This document shows positions 1 through 9,309 of a DNA stretch of 64,000 bases, in pieces. This DNA comes from Haloimpatiens lingqiaonensis (GTDB taxonomy: Bacteria > Bacillota > Clostridia > Clostridiales > Clostridiaceae): assembly GCF_044502415.1 (NCBI RefSeq), contig NZ_CP172402.1; one strand, given 5' to 3'. A model generated the notes under the pieces. It was not told the DNA's origin, did not search any database, and worked only from the letters and a program-made list of their open reading frames with translations. The number at the start of each line of letters is the position of its first letter. Position 1 is the stretch's first letter. Position numbers and translations under genes: made by a program.

Positions 1-490
1 ATGTGTATCTATAATCATTTTATCAACTCCATTCCATGTCTCTTATAGCACCTGTTGTATATAAGTAAATTAATTTTATTATCCTGTAGGTATTTTCTAG
101 ACTACTATATGGATTACCTAAATATGAGTTATAAATATAATTTACAATAAATAATTTAAATGACATTATTTAATACAATTTGATTTTTATAAAAAATAGC
201 TTTATAAAACCACATGAAGCTACCATTAATTTGTATTTTATTTTTAATTAAGACATTTTTCTATCAATTACATTTATTTTTTACATACCCACAACAAGAA
301 TTTTAGCACATAAATTATTACTTTCAATTCTTATTACAAATTACTATTATTTACTCAGTTTTTATTGATTTTTCAAATACATATTTAAATAAATAAAAAA
401 TAAGAACTGAGTATATATAAATTACTCAGTTCCTAAACTATTCTAATTAAAATACTATCTATTAAATAATATATTTTATGCTTATATTAT
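1..490. other. AT-rich stretch without a recognisable gene
   Basis: I see no coding region with a ribosome binding site here. The sequence is very AT-rich. The only clear structure is the hairpin at 404-432, listed separately as a terminator. The right edge meets the first copy of the 130-bp dispersed repeat. Confidence 0.5.
395..434 (-). terminator. Rho-independent terminator after the TPR gene
   Basis: A 10-bp perfect stem (404-413 with 423-432) has a 9-base loop. Read on the minus strand it is followed by a U-rich tract (TTATTTTTTATTT). It lies downstream of the minus-strand TPR gene, with a 130-bp repeat copy between the gene and the terminator. Confidence 0.6.
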
Positions 491-620
491 AAACAGAGCT
501 CTTAGCTTCAGATGGAGTTTTTACTCCAACTGAAGGTTAGAGATCGTTATCCAGGGACGTAGCTGCCGTTATCTCCCACTTTGTTAGAAGTGGGAGTGTT
601 ACGGTAGGTAGTCATCGGAT
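491..620 (+). repeat. 130-bp GTAG-footed dispersed repeat, copy 1
   Basis: First of seven copies of a 129-131 bp element running from AAACAGAGCTC to CATCGGAT. Hairpin 1 has about 12 bp around a TTTTTA loop. Hairpin 2 has nested CTGCCGT and CTCCCACTT stems closed by TTATCC/GGATAA, with GTAG immediately 5' of the CTGCCG stem and again 3' of it. This copy has a mismatch in hairpin 1 (CCAACTG) and one in hairpin 2 (ACGGTAG). It is preceded by TTAT. Confidence 0.9.
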
Positions 621-649
621 AAATTCACTGTAATTTTATGCCTACATTC

Positions 650-2308
650 CTAATAAAACAAACTTAATTCAGGAATTTGAATAGTGGCGCTGGATGCACT
701 TTTATATTGTTCATTGAGCTGCTTAATCTTTTGAAAATTACTTTCTATAATATCAAAGGAGCTCACTGGATATCCTTTAGTTTTCTTTGCCTTTTCATAT
801 ACACTATTCATGGTAGAAAACCCTTTTTCCACATCTGATGCCCCAATAATATAATACACTGATGTATTGTTTAGAGTTAAAAGATCTTCCTTATCTTCCG
901 CATAGGCCTTATCTAAAAACTCCTTAGCTTCTTTATATTTTCCCTTGTAAAAATAGAAAACTGAAAGAGTTCTATAATATTTTGTTTCTGTTGGATTTAA
1001 TTTTATACACTGCTTTAATATTTCTTCACTTTTAGGATTATTATTATCTAAGTATACCGTTGCAATGCTATACTTTATTTCACTGTTGTTTTTGTGTAAT
1101 TTATCTGCAATTTCATAATATTTTATGGCTTTATTTATATTTCCTTCAGTATTGTGAAAATAATTTCCTGTATTCATCATCATATTGTAATTAAAAGGCT
1201 CCCTGTAAAAAGCTTCAGAATAATAAGCAATGATTGAGTCACCATTTTTTTTGTCTGTAGATAATATTTCTGGCATTAAATATCCATAGTTATCTGTGTA
1301 CAAAGGATTTTCTTCTATGGATTTTAAAGCATACTCCTTTGCCTTATCCTTTTCTCCTTTTTTAAAATAATACCAAGCTATAGCATGATTAGCCGCATAG
1401 CTATCCTTATACTTTTCTTTAAGTTTTTCCTCCAGCTTTTGAGCATTATAAAAATCTCCCACATTACTATAAATAGATAATTTTATAATATTATAGCTTA
1501 AGCTCTCCTTATTTATATTTTCATCCCTTAAAAGTTTTAATGCCTCTTCACAATTGTCAATATTTAATGAGTATACCTTTGCAAGCCAAAGGTTATACAT
1601 ACTTCTCTCTTCTTTATCCACAGTACCCTTTTTAAGAGAGTTTATCTTATTGACTGTTCCAATAAAATCAGTAGCTGCCATTTGTGAAAGAGTATCATAA
1701 ATTATAATATTGTCCTTATCCTTTTTATAAGCTTCTTTTAAAATTGATAATCCTTCATCTACTTTCCCGCTAGCTATGGACACTTTACCATATTCAGCCA
1801 ACTCCTCAGATGATTTTTTACTTACAGGATAATTTTTTATAAGCTCCATAGCTTTATTTTCTTCTCCATTAATCCTGTATAAAGCAATCATATGATTTAA
1901 TATTATTTTGTTTTTAGGGTAAAGCTTTAAAGCCTGCTCCCCTTCCTTTAATGCTTCTTTATAATTTCCTTCAATATAATAATTAGCTATTACATAGGAT
2001 AAAGCCTCTTCATTTTTAGTGTAATTCATGGCCTTAACCTTATCCATATACTCCTTATATTTCTTTTCCTCACCCTTCATATAATATATTCTACTTATCT
2101 TTGAATAATATAGAGGATCCTTCTTTTTCTTTTTAGCTAAACCTTCATATTTATCTATAGCTTCCTGATATTTACCCTGTAAAAATAAATTTTGGGCATT
2201 TTTGCTTTCTTTTTTAACCAATCTACTTCTTCCTATGCTTATGACCAATAAAATGAATACTAATATTGCACCTAAAATCATCCATTGTTTTTTCCCAATT
2301 TTTATCAT
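650..2308 (-). CDS. Membrane-anchored TPR-repeat protein
   Basis: A 552-residue protein with one N-terminal membrane segment (about residues 9-26) followed by a long alpha-helical region. The helices have tetratricopeptide-type spacing of bulky and small residues (for example ALKEGEQALKLYPKN and AIKYYEIADKLHKNN). TPR arrays mediate protein-protein contacts; the partner here is unknown. The start is the ATG at 2308, because AGAGGTG lies six bases upstream; an in-frame GTG at 2317 falls inside that binding site. The gene diverges from capA, with about 200 bp between them. A repeat copy and a terminator follow. The overall class is certain but the specific role is not. Confidence 0.8.
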   Translation of the reverse strand: MIKIGKKQWMILGAILVFILLVISIGRSRLVKKESKNAQNLFLQGKYQEAIDKYEGLAKKKKKDPLYYSKISRIYYMKGEEKKYKEYMDKVKAMNYTKNEEALSYVIANYYIEGNYKEALKEGEQALKLYPKNKIILNHMIALYRINGEENKAMELIKNYPVSKKSSEELAEYGKVSIASGKVDEGLSILKEAYKKDKDNIIIYDTLSQMAATDFIGTVNKINSLKKGTVDKEERSMYNLWLAKVYSLNIDNCEEALKLLRDENINKESLSYNIIKLSIYSNVGDFYNAQKLEEKLKEKYKDSYAANHAIAWYYFKKGEKDKAKEYALKSIEENPLYTDNYGYLMPEILSTDKKNGDSIIAYYSEAFYREPFNYNMMMNTGNYFHNTEGNINKAIKYYEIADKLHKNNSEIKYSIATVYLDNNNPKSEEILKQCIKLNPTETKYYRTLSVFYFYKGKYKEAKEFLDKAYAEDKEDLLTLNNTSVYYIIGASDVEKGFSTMNSVYEKAKKTKGYPVSSFDIIESNFQKIKQLNEQYKSASSATIQIPELSLFY

Positions 2309-2505
2309 ATAATTCACCTCTTTATTATTTTATCAGAAAATTTTAGCAAAGTCATAGATTTTTAAATAAAGAGTACTATTACATAGACTTTTATGTGTTA
2401 ATATTATAAAATTATATTGGTATAATTAATGTTTCAATTTTCGAAGTTGCAAAGTTTAAAATGAAAGACTGTTGGAAATTTGGAATTAAAAAGAGGGGGA
2501 TAAAA

Positions 2506-3693
2506 ATGGCAGCTAGACAAACCCGAGGAAAGCACAAAGTAAAAATAAAAAATACTAAAAGATTTTTTCTATCTTCAGCCTTATCCTTATTGATACTTAT
2601 ATTGATTTTTGCAGTTATATATAGTAAATTAGGAAGTAAAAAAAGTTCTGATCTTAAAAATACTAACAAAAATACATCATTAGAAAATAAAACTACTAAA
2701 AAAGATAATTCCTCAAAAACTAAAGAAGAAACTAAAAAAGAGGACTATACAGAAATACTAATAAACTCTGTAGGTGACTGCACCATAGGAACAGATACTA
2801 AGTTCTCCTATAGCACTAGTCTTCCTTGCATAGTAGAAAAAAACAATAATGACCTTTCCTATTTATTTAAGAATGTGTCTAGTATATTTAAACAGGATGA
2901 TCTCACTATAGCTAATTTAGAAACCACTTTTACTAATGCAACACAAAAAAAGCAAAAGACCTTTAATTTTAAAGCAGATCCTTCCTATGCAAAATCCTTG
3001 ACTTTAGGTTCTATTGAAGCTGTAAATATTTCAAATAACCACATATATGACTACTTAAATAAGGGTTTTCAAGATACTAAAAAGGCTTTAGAAGATGAAA
3101 AAATACTTTACTTTGGTGAAGGAGAAAAAGTAATTAAAAATATAAAGGGAGAAAATTTCGGTCTCCTTGGATATCAAGCTTGGTCTGATAGTAAGGAGTT
3201 TTTAAATAAATTAAAAAAAGATATAGATGAATTAAAAAGTAAAAATTGCACAGTTATCATAAATTTTCACTGGGGTGTAGAGAGACAGTATACACCAAAT
3301 GCTGCCCAAAAAAATATAGCTCATTTTGCTATAGACAATGGTGCTGATCTTATAATAGGTCACCATCCACATGTGGTTCAATCTATAGAAAAATATAAGG
3401 ACAAAATAATATGCTATAGCTTAGGAAATTTCTGCTTTGGCGGCAACTCCAATCCAAGTGATAAGGATACATTTATTTTGGGAACAAAATTTAAATTTAA
3501 AAATCATACACTTCAAGGTTACGAAACTAAAGTTATTCCTTGCAGTGTATCCTCAAAAAATAATGTAAATGACTATTGTCCAACACCAGTTAAAGGCTCT
3601 GAAAAGGAAAGAATTCTAAATAAAATTAGAAATCTATCTCCAACTTACAAGACTAATATAAAAGATGAATTTATTCCTATTGCAAAACAATAA
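2506..3693 (+). CDS. CapA-family metallophosphatase (poly-gamma-glutamate capsule protein-like)
   Basis: A 395-residue membrane-anchored protein: a basic N-terminus, one membrane segment (about residues 18-38), a Lys/Thr-rich linker, then a CapA/PgsA-type calcineurin-like phosphoesterase domain. The visible motifs fit the family: VGDCTIG, ANLETTF, ISNNHIYD, NFHWGVE, GHHPHVVQ and SLGNFCFGG. CapA proteins act outside the cell in poly-gamma-glutamate export or related wall functions. No capB or capC lies nearby, so polyglutamate synthesis is not implied. The chosen start (ATG 2506) follows AGAGGGGGATAAAA. An upstream in-frame ATG at 2461 lacks a binding site. It is followed co-directionally by murT and gatD. 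Confidence 0.85.
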   Translation: MAARQTRGKHKVKIKNTKRFFLSSALSLLILILIFAVIYSKLGSKKSSDLKNTNKNTSLENKTTKKDNSSKTKEETKKEDYTEILINSVGDCTIGTDTKFSYSTSLPCIVEKNNNDLSYLFKNVSSIFKQDDLTIANLETTFTNATQKKQKTFNFKADPSYAKSLTLGSIEAVNISNNHIYDYLNKGFQDTKKALEDEKILYFGEGEKVIKNIKGENFGLLGYQAWSDSKEFLNKLKKDIDELKSKNCTVIINFHWGVERQYTPNAAQKNIAHFAIDNGADLIIGHHPHVVQSIEKYKDKIICYSLGNFCFGGNSNPSDKDTFILGTKFKFKNHTLQGYETKVIPCSVSSKNNVNDYCPTPVKGSEKERILNKIRNLSPTYKTNIKDEFIPIAKQ

Positions 3694-3890
3694 GGTTATT
3701 TAATAATGTTATTTAATAATGTTGTGTAATTTATAATAGAAATTTTTATAAGTATATTTTAATTTTAACTAAATATTCATATTATGGTATATTACAAATA
3801 ATATAATACAGCATTTGTAATATAACCAATAATAACTTCAAACTAAAGAAAAGTATACATTCGGAATTATAAATTCCTATAAATAAAGGG

Positions 3891-5249
3891 GTGTTCAAAA
3901 TTAAGACTAAAGAATTTTTCAGCATAATAACTTCAAAAATAGTTTTAAAACTATCCAAAACCTTTTTTAAGGGCGGAAGTAATTTCCCAGGAAAAGTGGC
4001 ATTAAAAATATGTCCAGATATTTTAAAAACCATAGGCAGTGGCTATAGGGTAATAATAGTTACAGGAACTAATGGAAAGACCACCACTACCAGTATGATA
4101 AATAGCATATTAGAATCCTCTGGTAAAAAAGTAATAACCAATAGCACAGGAGCTAATATGTTACCTGGTGTGGTAGCTTGTTTTATAGAAAACTTCTCAT
4201 TCAAGGGAACAAATGAAGATAAATTTGCAGTAATGGAAGTGGATGAAGCCAATGTAAAATTCATAACTAAGCATTTAAAACCTGAAATAATAACCATAAC
4301 AAATCTATTTAGAGATCAGCTAGATAGATATGGTGAAGTATATACCACTTTAAATAAAATACTTGAAGGGGTTACTCTTACACCTGAATCTAAGCTTGTT
4401 TTAAATGGCGATGAATCATTGCTTGGAGATTTGAATCTAGAAAATCCTGTACTATACTATGGATTTAATGTCCCTATAGATGAAAATAAGAAAATAGATG
4501 TAAATGCAGATGCTAAGTTCTGCAAAAAATGCAAAGCTCCTTATAAATATGGTTTTGTAACCTACAACCATTTAGGAGACTATTACTGTGATAATTGCGG
4601 CTTTAAAAGACCAGAACTTAAGTATTCTATAGACAAAATTTTAGAAGTAACTCATGATTATTCTTCTGTAAGCATAAATGGCAAAGAAGTTTCCATAAAT
4701 CAGCCCGGAACTTATAATATATATAATGGTATTTGTGCCTACTCCATATGTAGGGAATTGAGTATAGAGGAAAATGCCATAATAAATTCTCTAAAAAATC
4801 AACAAAGTTCCTTTGGACGACAAGAGGAAATAAACATAGATGGCAAAGAAATTAAAATTATTTTAGTTAAAAATCCTGCAGGCTATGATGAAGCTCTTAA
4901 TACCATAACCTTAAACAAGGATTCCATAGACATGTGTTTCCTTTTAAACGACAACTACGCAGATGGAAGAGATGTTTCTTGGATTTGGGATGTAAACTTT
5001 GAAAAACTTAAAGATTTATCTATTGGCAAAATTTTCGTAGGAGGCTCAAGACTTTACGATATGGCCATAAGATTAAAAATAGCAGGTTTACCTGAAGATA
5101 ATTTTTCACTATGCCAAACCCATGATAGCTTACTAGAAAATATAAAAAATTGTCCAAATAACAAAATATACGTTTTAGCTACCTACACAGCCATGATTGA
5201 CTTTAGAAAATTCCTTCACAGCAAGGGGTATATAAATAAACTTTGGTAA
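3891..5249 (+). CDS. murT: Lipid II isoglutaminyl synthase, MurT subunit
   Basis: MurT with GatD amidates the alpha-carboxyl of D-Glu in lipid II to D-isoglutamine at the inner membrane face. The Mur-ligase central domain shows the P-loop VTGTNGKTTTTSM. A four-Cys zinc-ribbon insertion follows (CKKC at about residue 210, then CDNC). The C-terminal DUF1727 domain includes the DGRDVSWIWDV segment, expected to carry the catalytic Asp. The length (about 450 residues) is normal. The start is uncertain: GTG at 3891 overlaps the Shine-Dalgarno AAAGGGG, while an ATT at 3900 is correctly spaced. gatD follows after 85 bp. Confidence 0.93.
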   Translation: MFKIKTKEFFSIITSKIVLKLSKTFFKGGSNFPGKVALKICPDILKTIGSGYRVIIVTGTNGKTTTTSMINSILESSGKKVITNSTGANMLPGVVACFIENFSFKGTNEDKFAVMEVDEANVKFITKHLKPEIITITNLFRDQLDRYGEVYTTLNKILEGVTLTPESKLVLNGDESLLGDLNLENPVLYYGFNVPIDENKKIDVNADAKFCKKCKAPYKYGFVTYNHLGDYYCDNCGFKRPELKYSIDKILEVTHDYSSVSINGKEVSINQPGTYNIYNGICAYSICRELSIEENAIINSLKNQQSSFGRQEEINIDGKEIKIILVKNPAGYDEALNTITLNKDSIDMCFLLNDNYADGRDVSWIWDVNFEKLKDLSIGKIFVGGSRLYDMAIRLKIAGLPEDNFSLCQTHDSLLENIKNCPNNKIYVLATYTAMIDFRKFLHSKGYINKLW

Positions 5250-5334
5250 TATTCTAAACACTCTCCACTTTATCTTTTAGAAATTGGAGATTAACAAAAG
5301 AATTATCTTATTTATTAGAAAGATGGTGAACTTA

Positions 5335-6069
5335 TTGGAACTAAATATTTGTCACTTGTACCCAGATCTTCTTAATGTATATGGAGATATGGGAAACATA
5401 TTAATATTAAAACACAGAGCAGAACAGAGAAATATTAACGTTAATATAGTAAATGTCTCTCTAGGAGATACTTTTAAAAAAGATGATTATGATATAGTAT
5501 TCTTTGGTGGTGGCCAAGATTACGAACAATCAATAGTCTCTGAGGATCTTATTAAAAATAAAAAGGACGCATTAAAAGAATATATTGAGGACGGCAAGGT
5601 ATTCCTTTCCATCTGCGGTGGATACCAGCTTTTGGGCAAATACTACACCACCCCTACTGGTGAAAAATTAGATGGTTTGGATATTCTAGACATTTATACA
5701 GAAGCCGGAAATACAAGATTTATAGGCAATACCGTAATATACAATCCTAAATTTAAAGAAACTTACGTAGGCTTTGAAAATCATTCTGGCAGAACTTACA
5801 TAGGAAAGAACTTAGAACCTCTAGGGGAAGTTAAGGCAGGTTACGGAAACAATGGCGAAGATGGCTACGAAGGTTGTATCTACAAAAATACCTTCTGCAC
5901 CTACTTCCACGGCTCCCTTCTTTCAAAAAATCCTGAACTGGCAGACAGACTTTTATGTACTGCCCTAGAAAATAAATATAAAACCTTTAAATTCCCAGAG
6001 CTAGATAACTCTTTGGAAATTAAAGCAAAAGAGTTTATAATTAAAAGAGAAACCAAAAAACAGGGCTAG
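5335..6069 (+). CDS. gatD: Lipid II isoglutaminyl synthase, GatD glutaminase subunit
   Basis: A class I glutamine amidotransferase (CobB/CobQ-like) that makes ammonia from glutamine for MurT. The nucleophile Cys is in FLSICGGYQLLG and the His is in TYFHGSLLSKNPE. The N-terminal strand NICHLYPDLLNVYGDMGN is typical of GatD. About 244 residues, normal for the family. The start chosen is TTG 5335, which gives the usual short N-terminus and has GGTG six bases upstream; ATG 5323 is the alternative. The stop is at once followed by an AGTGGGCT-type short repeat and a strong hairpin. Confidence 0.92.
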   Translation: MELNICHLYPDLLNVYGDMGNILILKHRAEQRNINVNIVNVSLGDTFKKDDYDIVFFGGGQDYEQSIVSEDLIKNKKDALKEYIEDGKVFLSICGGYQLLGKYYTTPTGEKLDGLDILDIYTEAGNTRFIGNTVIYNPKFKETYVGFENHSGRTYIGKNLEPLGEVKAGYGNNGEDGYEGCIYKNTFCTYFHGSLLSKNPELADRLLCTALENKYKTFKFPELDNSLEIKAKEFIIKRETKKQG

Positions 6070-6208
6070 AAAGTAGTGGGCTAGTGGGCTAGTGGGCAGG
6101 AAAAGCAAGGCTTTTCCTGCCCACTAAACTTTAAATGAAGATTTTCCATAGCGCAGCGGAGGAAAATCCTCATTCCCTAGCCCTCTAGCACACTGGCAAA
6201 CTAGCACA
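6064..6208. repeat. CTAGTGGG-type short array with two large hairpins
   Basis: After gatD the sequence runs as tandem GGGCTAGT units (6074-6098). A perfect 16-bp stem with a 3-base loop follows (6091-6106 with 6110-6125), then a second 14-bp stem with one mismatch (6134-6147 with 6161-6174), and finally CTAGCACACTGGCAAA units up to the SASP stop. The first hairpin may terminate gatD, but no long T-tract follows it. Confidence 0.75.
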
Positions 6209-6406
6209 CTAATCTCTATCTGTCATCTTCTCTTCTGCTTTCTTAACCATTCTTCTAACCATTTCTCCGCCTACGTTTAAAGTAGGATCTCCAGAATCCA
6301 TACCTGGAGAATTCTTGTGAATTAATCCCAGTTCCTTCGCCACCTCTATCTTAAAACTTTCCATTTCAGCAGCAGCATTAGGAACCAAATGTCTTTTCCT
6401 TGACAT
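6209..6406 (-). CDS. Alpha/beta-type small acid-soluble spore protein
   Basis: A 65-residue SASP that would coat and protect DNA in the dormant spore. It shows the family's two conserved blocks: an N-terminal helix ending in FKIEVAKELGL (the site region for the spore protease GPR in this family is around an Glu-Ile/Val-Ala segment), and a C-terminal GDPTLNVGGEMVRRMVKKAE block. The start follows GGGAGATGAG. It is monocistronic, facing gatD. Expression in the forespore under sigma-G is expected from the family; a GAATA sequence near 6460 could be a -35 box, but I do not see a convincing -10. Confidence 0.92.
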   Translation of the reverse strand: MSRKRHLVPNAAAEMESFKIEVAKELGLIHKNSPGMDSGDPTLNVGGEMVRRMVKKAEEKMTDRD

Positions 6407-6492
6407 ACAAATCTCATCTCCCTATAATTTTACTACTCTTATTTTCTCCGAGATGAGTATTTATATTCAATAATCAATTCTCAATGATTATT

Positions 6493-6580
6493 TTTTAATT
6501 GTCCATTGTCCACTGTCAATTGTCAACTGTCAATTGTGCACTGTCCATTGTCCACTGTCAATTGTCAACTGTCAATTCTT
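6493..6580. repeat. TGTCAATTGTCC-type short array at the clpB stop
   Basis: Degenerate units of about 7-11 bp (TGTCCATTG, TGTCAATTG, TGTCAACTG) run up to and include the last codons and stop of clpB. The same family recurs at 16459, 23203, 24831, 33150 and 41940. Confidence 0.85.
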
Positions 6581-9169
6581 AATTCTTAACTCTCCCTCCA
6601 CTTCCTCAACTCTAACAACATCACCCTCCTTAACCTCTCCTTTAATAATGCTCTTAGCTATTGCAGTTTCTAAAGTTCCCTCAATATATCTCTTTAAAGG
6701 TCTTGCACCATAAACTCCATCAAAGCCCTCTTTAGCCATAAGATTCATAGCCTTCTTAGTAACTTCTAAAGCTATATTCTTTTCTGCAAGCCTTCTTCTT
6801 ATATCTCTTAAGAAGATTTCTACTATGCCTTCAATTTCTTCATCAGTAAGAGGTTTAAACATTATTATGTCATCTAACCTATTTAAGAATTCTGGCTTAA
6901 ATCTATTTTTCATGCTTTCCATTACTTTTTCTCTTACGCCATCATCTATGCCGTCAGATTTAGTATTTTCTAAAAGATAGCTGCTTCCTATATTAGAAGT
7001 CATTATTATTATAGTGTTTTTAAAGTCCACTACCTTTCCCTTATTGTCTGTAAGTCTTCCGTCATCTAATATTTGAAGGAATATATTAAATACATCATCG
7101 TGAGCTTTTTCAATTTCATCAAATAAAACTACGCTATATGGTTTACGCCTAACTGCCTCTGTAAGCTGGCCGCCTTCTTCATAACCTACATATCCTGGAG
7201 GCGCTCCTATAAGTCTTGAAACTGAATATTTTTCCATGTATTCGGACATATCTATTCTTATGATATTTTCCTCGCTGTCAAATAAATTTCTCGCTAAAGT
7301 TTTAGCTAGCTCTGTTTTACCAACACCAGTAGGTCCTAAAAATATAAATGAACCTATAGGTTTTCTTTCATCCTTAAGTCCTGCTCTAGCCCTTATAACT
7401 GCATTAGACACAGCTCTTACAGCTTCCTTTTGACCTATAACTCTCTTTGAAAGTTCATCCTCTAATTTTATAAGCTTTTGCCTTTCTCCCTCTACTAATT
7501 TAGACACAGGGATTCCTGTCCATCTAGATAGAATTTCTGAAATCTCTTCTTCTGTAACCTCTTCTTTTAAAAGCGCTGTATCTGAATGTTCCTTTATTTC
7601 CTTTTCAAAATTCTTAATTTCCTGTTCAAGCTTAGGAATAGAGCCATATTTAAGTTCTGCAACTTTATTAAAATCTGCTTCTCTTTCTGCCTTTTCCATA
7701 TCTCCTCTGGCCTTATCTAAAGTTTCCTTTAGATTTCTAATCTTAACTATATGATCCTTTTCCTTTTGGTATTTAGAAGACATTTCATTGTCTTTTTCCT
7801 TTAACTCACTTAATTCCTTTTCTAAAACCTCTAATCTTTTCTTGGAAGCTTCGTCCTTTTCTCTTAAAAGAGCTTCCTTCTCTGTTTGAAGTTGAAATAA
7901 CTTTCTCTTAACTTGATCTAATTCTGTAGGCAAACTATCAATTTCAGTTCTTATCATAGCCCCAGCCTCATCTATAAGGTCTATTGCCTTGTCAGGAAGG
8001 TATCTATCACTTATATATCTATGAGAAAGCTTAACAGCACTTACAATGGCAGAATCGTGAATTCTAACACCATGGTGTATTTCAAATCTCTCTCTCAAGC
8101 CCCTTAATATAGATATAGCATCCTCTTCAGTAGGCTCCTCCACCACCACTGGCTGGAATCTCCTCTCTAAAGCCTTATCCTTTTCTATATATTTTCTATA
8201 TTCATCAAAGGTAGTAGCCCCTATACAATGAAGCTCGCCTCTTGCCAGCATTGGTTTTATAAGATTTCCTGCATCCATAGAGCCTTCAGTTTTTCCTGCA
8301 CCAACTATAGTGTGAATTTCATCTATAAATAGAATTATTCTTCCATCACTATTTTCCACTTCTTTTAATACAGCTTTTAATCTTTCCTCAAATTCTCCTC
8401 TAAACTTAGCTCCTGCAATTAAAGCACCCATATCTAAAGAAAATATAGTTTTATCCTTTAATCCATCAGGCACATCGCCTCTTACAATTCTCTCTGCCAG
8501 GCCTTCTACTATAGCTGTTTTACCTACCCCAGGCTCCCCTATTAAAACTGGGTTATTCTTGGTTCTTCTTGAAAGGATTCTAACAACTCTTCTTATTTCT
8601 TCATCTCTTCCTATAACTGGATCAAGCTTATGTTTTTTAGCATCCTCCACTAAATTTCTTCCATACTTAACTAAAGCTTCATAGGTTCCCTCAGGATCTT
8701 GAGTGTCTACCCTTTGGCTTCCTCTAACCATAGATAAAGCCTGCATAAAATCCTTTTTATTTATGCCATACTTAGAAAAGATTTTTCCCAAATCTCCTCC
8801 ACTGCAAACCTCAAGCATAGAAAGCATAACATGTTCTACGCTAACATAAGAATCCTTAAAGCCCTTAGCTATATCCTCTGCCTTTAAAAATATCTGCTCA
8901 AATCTTCTAGAAGCGTACACCCCAGAAGACTCAGCTCCATCTCCAGTTATTTTAGGCATACTGTCTAAGGTTCTATGAGTTTCCTCCCTTAAACTTCTCA
9001 CATCTATACCCATTTTTGAAAATATATTAGGAATAAGTCCATCATCTTGAGACAAAAGTGCCATAAAAAGATGAATTCCATCTATTTGCTGATGACTATA
9101 TTTAACAGCCACCAATTGTGCCTCATTTATACTTTGTTGAACTTTTATTGTTAATTTATCTATATCCAT
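6572..9169 (-). CDS. clpB: ATP-dependent disaggregase ClpB
   Basis: A Hsp100 chaperone that, with DnaK, pulls polypeptides out of aggregates. 865 residues. In order: an N-terminal Clp repeat domain (about 1-150), AAA1 with Walker A GEPGVGKTAIVEG (about 205) and Walker B IILFIDEIHT, a long coiled-coil middle domain (about 405-525) that marks ClpB rather than ClpC, then AAA2 with GPTGVGKTELAK (about 605), VVLFDEIEKAH and a C-terminal D2-small domain. The start is ATG 9169, five bases after GAGGTGG; an in-frame GTG at 9178 lies in that site. A sigma-A promoter and a CtsR operator lie upstream. The last codons are encoded within a short-repeat array. Confidence 0.97.
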   Translation of the reverse strand: MDIDKLTIKVQQSINEAQLVAVKYSHQQIDGIHLFMALLSQDDGLIPNIFSKMGIDVRSLREETHRTLDSMPKITGDGAESSGVYASRRFEQIFLKAEDIAKGFKDSYVSVEHVMLSMLEVCSGGDLGKIFSKYGINKKDFMQALSMVRGSQRVDTQDPEGTYEALVKYGRNLVEDAKKHKLDPVIGRDEEIRRVVRILSRRTKNNPVLIGEPGVGKTAIVEGLAERIVRGDVPDGLKDKTIFSLDMGALIAGAKFRGEFEERLKAVLKEVENSDGRIILFIDEIHTIVGAGKTEGSMDAGNLIKPMLARGELHCIGATTFDEYRKYIEKDKALERRFQPVVVEEPTEEDAISILRGLRERFEIHHGVRIHDSAIVSAVKLSHRYISDRYLPDKAIDLIDEAGAMIRTEIDSLPTELDQVKRKLFQLQTEKEALLREKDEASKKRLEVLEKELSELKEKDNEMSSKYQKEKDHIVKIRNLKETLDKARGDMEKAEREADFNKVAELKYGSIPKLEQEIKNFEKEIKEHSDTALLKEEVTEEEISEILSRWTGIPVSKLVEGERQKLIKLEDELSKRVIGQKEAVRAVSNAVIRARAGLKDERKPIGSFIFLGPTGVGKTELAKTLARNLFDSEENIIRIDMSEYMEKYSVSRLIGAPPGYVGYEEGGQLTEAVRRKPYSVVLFDEIEKAHDDVFNIFLQILDDGRLTDNKGKVVDFKNTIIIMTSNIGSSYLLENTKSDGIDDGVREKVMESMKNRFKPEFLNRLDDIIMFKPLTDEEIEGIVEIFLRDIRRRLAEKNIALEVTKKAMNLMAKEGFDGVYGARPLKRYIEGTLETAIAKSIIKGEVKEGDVVRVEEVEGELRIKN

Positions 9170-9210
9170 AATATCCACCTCACATATATTATTACCAATT
9201 GTTTAATTAA

Positions 9211-9239
9211 ATAATATTACAAAAGTCAAAGAAAGTCAA
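9211..9239 (-). promoter_or_regulatory. clpB promoter (sigma-A type)
   Basis: On the minus strand TTGACT (9239-9234) and TATTAT (9216-9211) are separated by exactly 17 bases. This is about 40-70 bases upstream of the clpB ATG and close to the sigma-A consensus. Confidence 0.8.
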
Positions 9240-9240
9240 A
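9224..9240 (+). promoter_or_regulatory. CtsR operator overlapping the clpB -35 box
   Basis: AGTCAAA-GAA-AGTCAAA at 9224-9240 matches the CtsR heptad direct repeat (RGTCAAA-NAN-RGTCAAA) without mismatch. It covers the -35 hexamer and most of the spacer of the clpB promoter, so bound CtsR would block RNA polymerase. The ctsR gene itself is not in this window. Confidence 0.8.
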
Positions 9241-9271
9241 GTATATTTTAAGGAGGAAAATAACGAAATTT

Positions 9272-9309
9272 AACCAAAAAATAAGTAAAGATGCAAAATG
9301 CACCTTTAC
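9272..9309 (-). terminator. Terminator of the downstream HTH-TPR gene
   Basis: A stem of 11 positions with one mismatch (GTAAAG.TGCA at 9285-9295 with 9299-9309) begins directly after the stop codon of the minus-strand gene. On that strand it is followed by TTATTTTTTGG. Confidence 0.75.

Noticed and set aside
491..620. 130-bp repeat read as a riboswitch or terminator
   Set aside because: It is not consistently placed in leaders: copies lie after genes, between divergent genes and in tandem, in a fixed genomic orientation rather than with transcription. No riboswitch consensus fits.
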